Below, piece by piece: positions 8,959-15,629 of a DNA stretch of 64,000 bases (positions are counted from its first letter, which is position 1; each line of letters begins with the position of its first letter). A program made the position numbers and the translations under genes. The notes below the pieces were generated by a model. It saw only the letters and a list, made by a program, of their open reading frames with translations. It did not search any database and was not told the DNA's origin. The DNA is from Pedobacter cryoconitis (GTDB lineage: Bacteria > Bacteroidota > Bacteroidia > Sphingobacteriales > Sphingobacteriaceae), in the NCBI RefSeq assembly GCF_014200605.1, contig NZ_JACHCE010000001.1, positions 806,001 through 870,000 on the forward strand, read 5' to 3'.

Positions 8959-10702
8959 AAAATAAGATGATTCCGGCACTCCAGCCCAGCCAGCCTTTAG
9001 TGTTTTTACTGAATGCATGTGCGTAACCAGGTTCTACCTGCTGTTTATAACCTTTTATACCAGAACCTTCCGGCTGATTTGTATGGTAGACTGAATAGGA
9101 CGGGCCTGTGGAAATAGCCACCCCATTGCATATTTTGAACTGCAGATTTGTCTGTAATTTATTTAGTCCGGATGCCTTACTCCAGTTGCCTGTTGAGACC
9201 AGCTGTGCAGTATATTCAAAAGTTAGGGATAGTTTACTGCCAAGCTGAGCTTCATGTCCCAAACCAAAGCCAATAGCTTCAATTTTGTCATGATCTGAGA
9301 AATTTTGTCCGGCTGTAAGAATTGTATAGAGCTTTTGAGTACCTGTTTTAATGCTTAAATTGGAATTAATGAGCTCATTACTGGACAAACTGAGTTTATG
9401 ATACCCATTTTTTTTGATCAGATTAAGCAGGCCGATACTATAACCTGAGGAGCTATCTGCTACATTCACCAACCCTAATTGTAAACCCTTCACTGTTTTG
9501 GCATGATTAAATAGTCCGGCAATCTGAATTCCTGTCATAGTGCCTCCTGCCATATTAGCCAGAGCGGCTATTTGTAATCCTTTAAAATTTTTACGGACGC
9601 GATTGTATAAGCCGGCAGCCTGAAAACCACTCATTTCTCCTTTCACTATATTGATAGCTCCGGCCATTTGCAGACCATCGGCATTGCCGCGAACATGATT
9701 GGACAAGCCGCCGATCTGCATGGCGTCAATATTTCCAATGACAGAATTTACAGCTCCTGCCATTTGGATGCCTTGTACAGAACCGCCCACAATATTAAAC
9801 AGTCCTGCTATCTGTAGAAAACGCACATCAGTTTTGTCCATATTGAACAGGCCGCCCATTTCTATACCATTCAGTCCTGCGGAATATCCACCTAACAGAT
9901 TATAAGAAGCTTTATTGACGATTTGTGAACTCATCATCCCATGTGAACTCAGGCCTGGTGTAAGAGAAGCCTGGAACGGATTATTGGCCAGAAAACCGGA
10001 TATGTTTAAACTCTGAAATCTCTGTTTGGAGGAGACAAAAAATCTTCCGATCCCCAGATTTTCTACCAGGTTACTTGCTCTGGTTTTGCGTCCTGAGGTA
10101 GAGTCTTCATATCCTTCGGGTTTGATGTTGATATTGGAGAGGAAAATTAATGTGGTATCGCGGTAAGCTTCTTTACTGGCTGTGAGTATCACTTCGTTAT
10201 AATCACCTTTGAAGCGGAGTTTAAAATAGCCGTCGTTATTGGTTAAGGTCGATTGAAGCAGCCTTTTTTCGTAAACACTGGCTTGTTTGATTTTCAGCCC
10301 TGTTTTAGTATCGATCACATAACCACTGATCAGGTATAAATGGTCGGCGGTAGTAATGTTTTCGGGATCTATGGTGAGGTGTAAGTTAGCCAGACGGAGA
10401 ATTACATGCTCTGCATTTTCTTTATAATCTACTTTTCCTCTGAATAACTGATCAAGAACATCTCTTATAGGGGTATTTCGGAGAGAAAGGGTAACCAGAC
10501 TATCAGTATTGAATAAATTTCCAGGGTAAGAAAAGTAAAAACTGCCGGAAGTACTGATTTGACTGAGTACTTCTGCAATTTTTTGGTTTTTCACCTTTAT
10601 AGTAACTCTTTTGGATAAGTTTTCTGACAGATTGTTTTGCTGGGCATGTAGTTTGCAGACAGTAAAAAATAAAAGGCAGCATACAAGTAGTATCTTGTTC
10701 AT
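8957..10702 (-). CDS. STN-domain surface protein with 16-residue repeats
   Basis: The 581-residue product has a signal peptide (cleavage after CKLHAQ), an STN domain at about 30-106 (VTIKVKNQKIAEVLSQIS, then LRNTPIRDVLDQLF), a carboxypeptidase-like regulatory domain at 125-190 (ISGYVIDTKTGLKIKQASVY, NNDGYFKLRF), and about ten 16-residue repeats at 279-430 with core GIQ(I/M)AGLxN. A C-terminal part (470-581) looks barrel-like. The repeats resemble the LA_2272/LA_2273 surface repeat family. Its ATG overlaps the stop of the FecR gene by one base. STN domains usually carry signals to FecR from TonB receptors, but there is no plug or receptor barrel here, which is unusual. Last gene of the operon. 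Confidence 0.72.
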   Translation of the reverse strand: MNKILLVCCLLFFTVCKLHAQQNNLSENLSKRVTIKVKNQKIAEVLSQISTSGSFYFSYPGNLFNTDSLVTLSLRNTPIRDVLDQLFRGKVDYKENAEHVILRLANLHLTIDPENITTADHLYLISGYVIDTKTGLKIKQASVYEKRLLQSTLTNNDGYFKLRFKGDYNEVILTASKEAYRDTTLIFLSNINIKPEGYEDSTSGRKTRASNLVENLGIGRFFVSSKQRFQSLNISGFLANNPFQASLTPGLSSHGMMSSQIVNKASYNLLGGYSAGLNGIEMGGLFNMDKTDVRFLQIAGLFNIVGGSVQGIQMAGAVNSVIGNIDAMQIGGLSNHVRGNADGLQMAGAINIVKGEMSGFQAAGLYNRVRKNFKGLQIAALANMAGGTMTGIQIAGLFNHAKTVKGLQLGLVNVADSSSGYSIGLLNLIKKNGYHKLSLSSNELINSNLSIKTGTQKLYTILTAGQNFSDHDKIEAIGFGLGHEAQLGSKLSLTFEYTAQLVSTGNWSKASGLNKLQTNLQFKICNGVAISTGPSYSVYHTNQPEGSGIKGYKQQVEPGYAHAFSKNTKGWLGWSAGIILF

Positions 10703-11670
10703 TATAATTTGTTTACCAAAAGGATTTTCCCTTCACTGTGTACCTGTTTAATATCCAGGGTCTGACAGATAGTTTGTAAAATATGATTTAGTGAATCCTC
10801 TGTAAAAGTAGTTGTGAGTGTTAGATTTTTGATGCGTGGATCTTCAATGACAATATTTACCTGATAGGCTTCATTCAGGGTTGTTATAAATTTTGAAAGC
10901 TGTGTGTTATTCAGGATAAAAGCTTTGCTACGGTAATAGTTGTATAGCTGATCGGTATTGGTTTCTTTTTTTAGTGTAGTTGACCCATTTTTTATCAGTA
11001 CCTTTTCTCCCCGGCGTAATTCTACGAAAGTGCTGCCAACACTGACTTTTACGATACCAGTTTCAACAATAACCTCTGTTTCTTCATTGACATGTTTAAC
11101 ATTGAAAGAAGTACCTACAACCCTTATGGTTACCTTGTCTGCGTCAATAATGAAAGGTTTCTCTTTGTTTGGAGTAACTTTAAAGAAGACTTCTCCTTTT
11201 TGTAAACGGATTGCCCTATGGTCCGTAAAGTTATTGGCAAAACTCATTAATGAATTTTTATTTAATGTCAAAACAGATCCGTCAGGAAGTGTTTTGACAA
11301 CAACTTCTTTTCCTGCGCCAACAGCTATATAATCTGTAGCTATAAAATGACGGTAAGTACTCCATATCCCTGCAGCAACCAGGAATATAGCGGCAATTTT
11401 AAGCCAGCCGTATTTATAACGCAGCGGAACAACTTTAACTTCCTTTTCAGTGGGTTGGGAAACTCTGGCTTTAAATTTTTTCCATGCCTGTTCTTCGTCT
11501 ATTGTACTCAGAGGTTCCAGTTTTTTACTTGTTTCCCAAATCTGCTTGAAATGGTTGTAGTAAGTCTGATTGGCTGAATCTTCAGCCAGCCATCTTTGTA
11601 TTTCGGAATTTTCTTCTGTACTTGTTTCGCTTAATAAATACTTTATTAAAAGTTCATCTCTATCGCCCAT
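10702..11670 (-). CDS. FecR-family anti-sigma factor
   Basis: This 322-residue inner-membrane protein should hold the ECF sigma factor encoded directly upstream and release it on a periplasmic signal. Residues 1-75 are the cytoplasmic sigma-binding part (LLIKYLLSETSTEENSEIQRWLAED). Residues 89-107 are the single membrane helix (WLKIAAIFLVAAGIW). The FecR domain follows at about 120-225 (TLPDGSVLTLNKNSLMSF, RLQKGEVFFKV, VVGTSFNVK), and a DUF4974 domain closes the protein (NTQLSKFITTLNEAYQVNIV, LNHILQTICQTLDI). It is separated from the sigma gene by one base, showing co-transcription. Confidence 0.93.
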   Translation of the reverse strand: MGDRDELLIKYLLSETSTEENSEIQRWLAEDSANQTYYNHFKQIWETSKKLEPLSTIDEEQAWKKFKARVSQPTEKEVKVVPLRYKYGWLKIAAIFLVAAGIWSTYRHFIATDYIAVGAGKEVVVKTLPDGSVLTLNKNSLMSFANNFTDHRAIRLQKGEVFFKVTPNKEKPFIIDADKVTIRVVGTSFNVKHVNEETEVIVETGIVKVSVGSTFVELRRGEKVLIKNGSTTLKKETNTDQLYNYYRSKAFILNNTQLSKFITTLNEAYQVNIVIEDPRIKNLTLTTTFTEDSLNHILQTICQTLDIKQVHSEGKILLVNKL

Positions 11671-11671
11671 C

Positions 11672-12274
11672 TTATTTCAAAAAATCCTTGTAAAACATTA
11701 TTCCCAGTAAAATAAGAGCTAAAAAATCGACCAGCTTTAAGCGTAATATTCTTAAGGCTTTGCCCATCTGGCCTTCTACTGTTTTAATAGAAAGTCCCAG
11801 CTGTTCTGCAATTTCTCTATATTTTAATTCTTCAAACCTGCTCATATGAAATATAAGCCGGCATTGTTCAGGTAAATCTTCCATTGCCCCATGTAACCGG
11901 GATTCTAATTCGTTTAATTCTATTCTGTGCGAAGCAGGTTCGCTTGCCTGAGAAGTATGAATGGTATAGTTCTGATAACGCGCTTTGACTTTTTCATGTT
12001 TCAGGAAATTCATGGTGTCATGATAGACGCATTTATACAGGTAGGCTTTAACTGAAGTTTCAATATTCAGCAATGCCCTGTTCTCCCAGAATTTCATAAA
12101 TCTGTTCTGCACAATCTCTTCTGCTATCTCTTGATCACGGATCATCGTGTTTACATAGATATGCAAGGCTTTATAGTGCGCTTTAAACAAGTGTTCGAAA
12201 GCGGTATCGTCGTATTGAATAGCTGCAGTTTGTATCACAGTTCCGGTTAATTCCACGTGGTATGTCTTCTCCAA
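11672..12274 (-). CDS. ECF RNA polymerase sigma factor (RpoE/FecI type)
   Basis: A 200-residue sigma-70 family protein. Region 2 is at about 25-95 (FEHLFKAHYKALHIYVNTMI, EIVQNRFMKFWENR, AYLYKCVYHDTMNFLKHEK). Region 4 is at 120-185 (LESRLHGAMEDLPEQCRLIFHMSRFEELKYREIAEQLG, then LSIKTVEGQMGKALRILR). The C-terminus adds a hydrophobic stretch (LVDFLALILLGIMF), possibly membrane associated, as seen in some Bacteroidota ECF factors. The start at 12274 leaves about 20 residues before region 2; a slightly later start is possible. The paired FecR gene follows at once. Targets are probably this operon and others, not shown by the sequence. Confidence 0.92.
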   Translation of the reverse strand: MEKTYHVELTGTVIQTAAIQYDDTAFEHLFKAHYKALHIYVNTMIRDQEIAEEIVQNRFMKFWENRALLNIETSVKAYLYKCVYHDTMNFLKHEKVKARYQNYTIHTSQASEPASHRIELNELESRLHGAMEDLPEQCRLIFHMSRFEELKYREIAEQLGLSIKTVEGQMGKALRILRLKLVDFLALILLGIMFYKDFLK

Positions 12275-12302
12275 ATATATTAATTCTGCTTCTTAGGTTG
12301 TC

Positions 12303-12863
12303 TCAAATATTAATTCTTCGTAAAATCTCTTTTCCGTTGGCGGTGTCCACCGCAACCAGATCGATGTACCTCACTTTAGGATACCAGAAAGAACATCTGT
12401 CTAATTTGATAAAGGCCCTTTTCAATAAATAGGGCAGGCCTTCATCTTTAATATAGATTTTATACTTGTTATCGGTTTGAGAACGCCTGAGGTATAAGGG
12501 CAATTTAGTATAGGCCATCAGGTGGATTTCATATTCGTCATTCCCTAAATCCTGACTTTGAACCCCATAAACGTGTTTTCTTTCTATACTTGTTAGCTCT
12601 TCCCGTTTTCCATCTTCTGCGTATCTGATCCAGGATACTTTAACGGGGGCCTGTGTGCAGAGTGTTCCATCTTCGTTAAGGTTAAGTTCATAGACTACAG
12701 TATTGGCATCAGGACTTTTCTGAATAAAGAATAAGAGGTTCTCTATGCGCACAGCCGGGGGGTCTTTGGTTGTGAAGGGCTGTGCGCTTAAAGGGTTTCC
12801 TATAGTCAAAAGCACCAGGAATACAATTTGAAGAGTTTGATGTGCTTTTTTGAACGGGATCAT
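12303..12863 (-). CDS. Secreted DUF4833-type protein
   Basis: The 186-residue product has a signal peptide (MIPFKKAHQTLQIVFLVLLTIGNPLSAQ). The mature part carries FFIQKSPDANTVVYELNLNEDG, VSWIRYAEDGKREELTSIERKHVYG, YEIHLMAYTKLPLYL and a C-terminal YPKVRYIDLVAVD, a pattern I assign to DUF4833 with moderate confidence. Function is unknown. It lies between a repeat surface protein and the sigma factor on the same strand with gaps of 28 and 43 bases, so it is probably in the same operon and envelope-located. Confidence 0.65.
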   Translation of the reverse strand: MIPFKKAHQTLQIVFLVLLTIGNPLSAQPFTTKDPPAVRIENLLFFIQKSPDANTVVYELNLNEDGTLCTQAPVKVSWIRYAEDGKREELTSIERKHVYGVQSQDLGNDEYEIHLMAYTKLPLYLRRSQTDNKYKIYIKDEGLPYLLKRAFIKLDRCSFWYPKVRYIDLVAVDTANGKEILRRINI

Positions 12864-12906
12864 AAGCTAAAATATTGATGTTGGTAAATTCGGGTATGGT
12901 CGTTGG

Positions 12907-14040
12907 TTAGAATATATACTGTACACCGGCGGTATAGCCTGCATAAATTCCCTGAAGCCTGTTGTTGTCCTTATTATCCCATTTGGAGATAAATTTCTCT
13001 GTCAGTTTTCTTCCTTCGGCTGTATTTGTATTTACATAATTGAAAGTCGGGCCGCCAAAGACTTCAAGATGCTGGTTGACTCTAAAAGCAGGAAGGATTT
13101 TGAAGGAGGATTTGAAATATTCTCCATTTTTAAAGTTTTTTGACAGGGAAGCGGCTGTTAATTCAAGATTTAAACGAAAGGCTTGTGAGGTGTAAACATG
13201 TGCACCAAACCCAGCTTCAAAAGCATATACTTCTTTGTCGTTTTTAAAATTATAACCTGCCCCGATAATTCCATAAAGGATTCTTCCTCCCGATCTGAAG
13301 GTTAACATAGTAGTCAGGTTGTCGTCAACGGTTATGGCTATACTTTTTTCTCCGTTTTTAATTAGGTTGATCAGACCAATAGGGTAGTCTGAGCTATCGG
13401 CTATGTTCATGAAAGCGGCTATCTGTACGCCTTTGACCTTTTTAGCAATGTTCATGAAACCGGCGATTTGTGAGGTGGTGTTTCTTGATTTGTTGAAGAA
13501 GCCAGCCACTTGTACGTTTTTAACGCTGTCCGCAATGTTCGCAAAACCCGCAATTTGTGAAGAGATGTTTTTTGATTTGTTCAGAAAGCCAGCCACTTGA
13601 AAACCTGTTGAGTTTTGTGCTAGGTTCATAAAACCTGCTGCCTGAGCTCCTTTCATATCATTCGATTTGTTGAGTAAGCCGGCAACGGAGAGGCCGCGAC
13701 TCTCTCCGGTGAGATTCATTAAGCCAGCTATTCTTAGGCCTTCTGCATTTTGACTTATATGGTTTGAAAGTCCTGCGATTTGTACACCTTTTGAAGTATG
13801 ATGGATGATATTGGTTAGACCTGCAAGGGTAAAACCGTCTTCTGCAGCTGATACGCCTGCAAGAAGGTTAAAAGAAAAGGTGTTGCTGTCAAGAGGGGCA
13901 TGCCTGCCATTACTGCTTAAAGGATATATTAACCCGATATGAGTTCTTGATGGCTTGTTTTGTGCGTATAGGGTTGTGGTTGTTAACAGGGTTATTATGG
14001 CTGTTTTCAGGAGGTTTGTTGTGTAGAGTTTGCTGTTCAT
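12907..14040 (-). CDS. Surface protein with tandem 14-16 residue repeats, paralogue of 8957-10702
   Basis: The 377-residue product has a signal peptide (cleavage after LYAQ, residue 27) and about ten repeats at 69-230 with core G(V/F)Q(I/V)AGFxN (GVQIAGLSNHISQNAE, GFQVAGFLNKSKNIS). It then shows PIGLINLIKNGEKSIAITVDDN and a C-terminal barrel-like part. The order repeats, 'IGLxNLIK' cap, barrel is the same as in the STN protein at the other end of this operon, so the two are paralogues, but this one lacks the STN and regulatory domains. The repeats resemble LA_2272/LA_2273 surface repeats. First gene of the five-gene operon. Role unknown, probably structural or signalling at the outer membrane. 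Confidence 0.68.
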   Translation of the reverse strand: MNSKLYTTNLLKTAIITLLTTTTLYAQNKPSRTHIGLIYPLSSNGRHAPLDSNTFSFNLLAGVSAAEDGFTLAGLTNIIHHTSKGVQIAGLSNHISQNAEGLRIAGLMNLTGESRGLSVAGLLNKSNDMKGAQAAGFMNLAQNSTGFQVAGFLNKSKNISSQIAGFANIADSVKNVQVAGFFNKSRNTTSQIAGFMNIAKKVKGVQIAAFMNIADSSDYPIGLINLIKNGEKSIAITVDDNLTTMLTFRSGGRILYGIIGAGYNFKNDKEVYAFEAGFGAHVYTSQAFRLNLELTAASLSKNFKNGEYFKSSFKILPAFRVNQHLEVFGGPTFNYVNTNTAEGRKLTEKFISKWDNKDNNRLQGIYAGYTAGVQYIF

Positions 14041-14080
14041 TTTGTTGTTGTTTAGCTAAGGGACAACAAGAGGGAGGTTT

Positions 14081-14243
14081 ACCCTTACGTGGATTTGAAA
14101 TTTATTTAGGAGTGGAAGGGGATTTTTAAAAAGTCATACCTGTTTTACGGACCGCGTTCATCTGAAGGGATGAACAATGCCCGAAAACAGATATGAACTT
14201 TTTAAAAATCTCTAACCTGTATGAGGATTTCAAATAGGTAAGG
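14081..14243. repeat. Long imperfect inverted repeat (about 160 bp)
   Basis: The inner arms are 14121-14162 and 14169-14210 around the loop TGAAGG; both read GATTTTTAAAAAGT.CATA.CTGTTTT towards the loop, with a few mismatches. Outer arms continue at 14081-14100 (ACCCTTACGTGGATTTGAAA) and 14224-14243 (AGGATTTCAAATAGGTAAGG). Such a structure could be a miniature transposable element, a recombination substrate or a transcribed hairpin. No flanking target-site duplication was identified. Confidence 0.75.
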
Positions 14244-14290
14244 GGAAAGCTTGAGGAAGAGTTGGGCAAGGAGGTGAAGATGTTATGGTT

Positions 14291-14815
14291 GTTGGCGAAG
14301 CCTGATGGTTTGGTTGATGACGAAGCCTGATGGTTTGGTTGTTGGCGAAACTTGATGGTTTGGTTGTTGGCGAAACTTGATGGTTTGGTTGATGGCGAAA
14401 CTTTGTGGTTTGGTTGATGACGAAGCTTGATGGTTTGGTTGTTGGCGAAGCTTGATGGTTTGGTTGTTGGCGAAGCTTGATGGTTTGGTTGTTGGCGAAG
14501 CTTGATGGTTTGGTTGATGACGAAGCTTGATGGTTTGGTTGTTGGCGAAGCCTGATGGTTTGGTTGTTGGCGAAACTTGATGGTTTGGTTGATGACGAAG
14601 CCTGATGGTTTGGTTGTTGGCGAAACTTGATGGTTTGGTTGATGGCGAAACTTGATGGTTTGGTTGATGGCGAAACTTTGTGGTTTGGTTGATGACGAAG
14701 CTTGATGGTTTGGTTGTTGGCGAAGCTTGATGGTTTGGTTGTTGGCGAAGCTTGATGGTTTGGTTGATGACGAAGCTTGATGGTTTGGTTGTTGGCGAAA
14801 CTTTGTGGCGAAGTT
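14291..14815. repeat. Tandem array, 21 units of 25 bp
   Basis: Twenty-one consecutive 25-bp units, exact in length, start with GTTGGCGAA, GATGACGAA or GATGGCGAA and end with GATGGTTTGGTT or GTGGTTTGGTT; the last unit is degenerate. The order of variants is itself partly duplicated: the series beginning at the ACTTTG variant at 14391 recurs at 14666. A period of 25 is not a multiple of 3, so TGA stops fall in all plus frames. The minus strand has no stop in any frame but also no ATG. It has no spacers and is not a CRISPR. Confidence 0.95.
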
Positions 14816-14856
14816 TAAGGACCTTATTTAGGGGTAATATTTTTTGATGAGTAGAT

Positions 14857-15067
14857 CGGATATGGACGTCACAATTTGTGACCTCAAACGATGGTGGCGG
14901 AGGAACGCGTTATATGCCCTTCTGTTTTGCTGCTGGTTGAACAGGTGGAAAGGAAATTATTGAAACAAGATGAGAAAATAGAGGTGCTGTTTACTTACCT
15001 GAGTAAATTCCTTGAAAAGGAAGGTAAGCCAGGGGAGGAAATTGGTTTTAAAAGGAAAGGGAAATAA
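14857..15067 (+). pseudogene. Remnant of an ORF6N-domain protein
   Basis: Reading from 14857 gives RIWTSQFVTSNDGGGGTRYMPF, matching the ORF6N-domain stretch usually seen as 'SQ.VTS..GG.RY.P.AFTEQG', and it stops at TGA 14938. Frame-shifted by one from 14945 is VERKLLKQDEKIEVLFTYLS then KFLEKEG..GEEIGFKRKGK and TAA at 15065, which resembles the usual C-terminal end of such proteins. The start and the middle are missing. ORF6N proteins are DNA-binding domain proteins common in phages and mobile islands, so this is probably a trace of a past insertion. Confidence 0.6.
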
Positions 15068-15131
15068 TAATTAGTATTATTTTTCAACAGATGTTGTTTT
15101 ACTAAGAATATTAGTATAATATTGCCGGTAT

Positions 15132-15461
15132 ATGGAAAAGGAATTTAACAGACAACTTAACGACCATCTGAATCAATGGGTACAGAATAGTCAATCATCA
15201 GGCTGGTCGGCTATTGAAGGGAACTTTTTTAATGTTGATGAAGATAGTTCTGTGAAGGTGAATTTGAATAAACTCAGTGAGGATTATAAGACTAAGAAGA
15301 TTGTCAGCCAGCCAGCAAATTATTGCAATGCTTTTTTACAAACGATAGAACCCTATCTGGTGGATTTTTTAGTGCAGTTTGGTGTGAAGTCATATAAGTT
15401 CAGATTTGTGTTTGTGCTTTTTGGCACGATTGCAAAGGACTATTTTGTGAGTACAAAATAG
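15132..15461 (+). CDS. Small protein of unknown function (109 aa)
   Basis: I do not recognise it. It has no signal peptide. The N-terminal half is polar (FNRQLNDHLNQWVQNSQSSGWSAIEGNFFNVDEDSSVKVNLNKL in part) and the C-terminal half hydrophobic and aromatic (EPYLVDFLVQFGVKSYKFRFVFVLFG). It follows the repeat patch and precedes the copper operon by 168 bases, with no functional link seen. Codon use is ordinary for the window, but given the degenerate region next to it the gene may be a horizontally acquired or decaying one. Confidence 0.45.
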   Translation: MEKEFNRQLNDHLNQWVQNSQSSGWSAIEGNFFNVDEDSSVKVNLNKLSEDYKTKKIVSQPANYCNAFLQTIEPYLVDFLVQFGVKSYKFRFVFVLFGTIAKDYFVSTK

Positions 15462-15604
15462 ATAATGCCCATATTTTTTTAAGCGAAAGGGTGGGGGATA
15501 AGCTACACGCAGCTTATCCATGTCACAGCGGGTAGTTTGATGAGGCATGCATTATTCTATAAAATTATAACAAAATGATGTAAGTGTTTGGAACGGGCAG
15601 GGCC

Positions 15605-15612
15605 TATCTTTG
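15605..15612 (+). promoter_or_regulatory. -7 promoter box of the copper operon
   Basis: TATCTTTG matches the Bacteroidota -7 consensus TAnnTTTG exactly and ends 17 bases before the copA ATG. The upstream TTTG at 15587-15590 is closer (14 bases) than the usual 19-21, so the -33 part is uncertain. Confidence 0.45.
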
Positions 15613-15629
15613 TTTTATAATTAAACAAG

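Larger units (their letters stand above)
14041..15131. other. 1.1-kb non-coding patch holding inverted repeat, minisatellite and gene remnant
   Basis: The gap between the repeat-protein gene and the small ORF at 15132 has no intact gene. It holds, in order, the promoter region of the minus-strand operon, a long inverted repeat (14081-14243), a 25-bp tandem array (14291-14815) and a decayed ORF6N-domain fragment (14857-15067). A short open stretch (ATG at 14191, MNFLKISNLYEDFK then TAG) lies over the right arm of the inverted repeat and has no support as a gene. The base composition is G/T-rich on the plus strand, unlike the neighbours. Confidence 0.6.

Noticed and set aside
13403..13600. 65-residue plus-strand repetitive ORF
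   Set aside because: It is the antisense of the 14-16-residue repeat of the gene at 12907-14040.
14291..14815. CRISPR array
   Set aside because: The units are contiguous 25-bp repeats without spacers, and no cas gene is in the window.
14864..14970. Small protein beginning MDVTICDLKRWWRR in another frame
   Set aside because: The frame with the ORF6N pattern is a better explanation; the alternate reading is out of frame with it and ends early.
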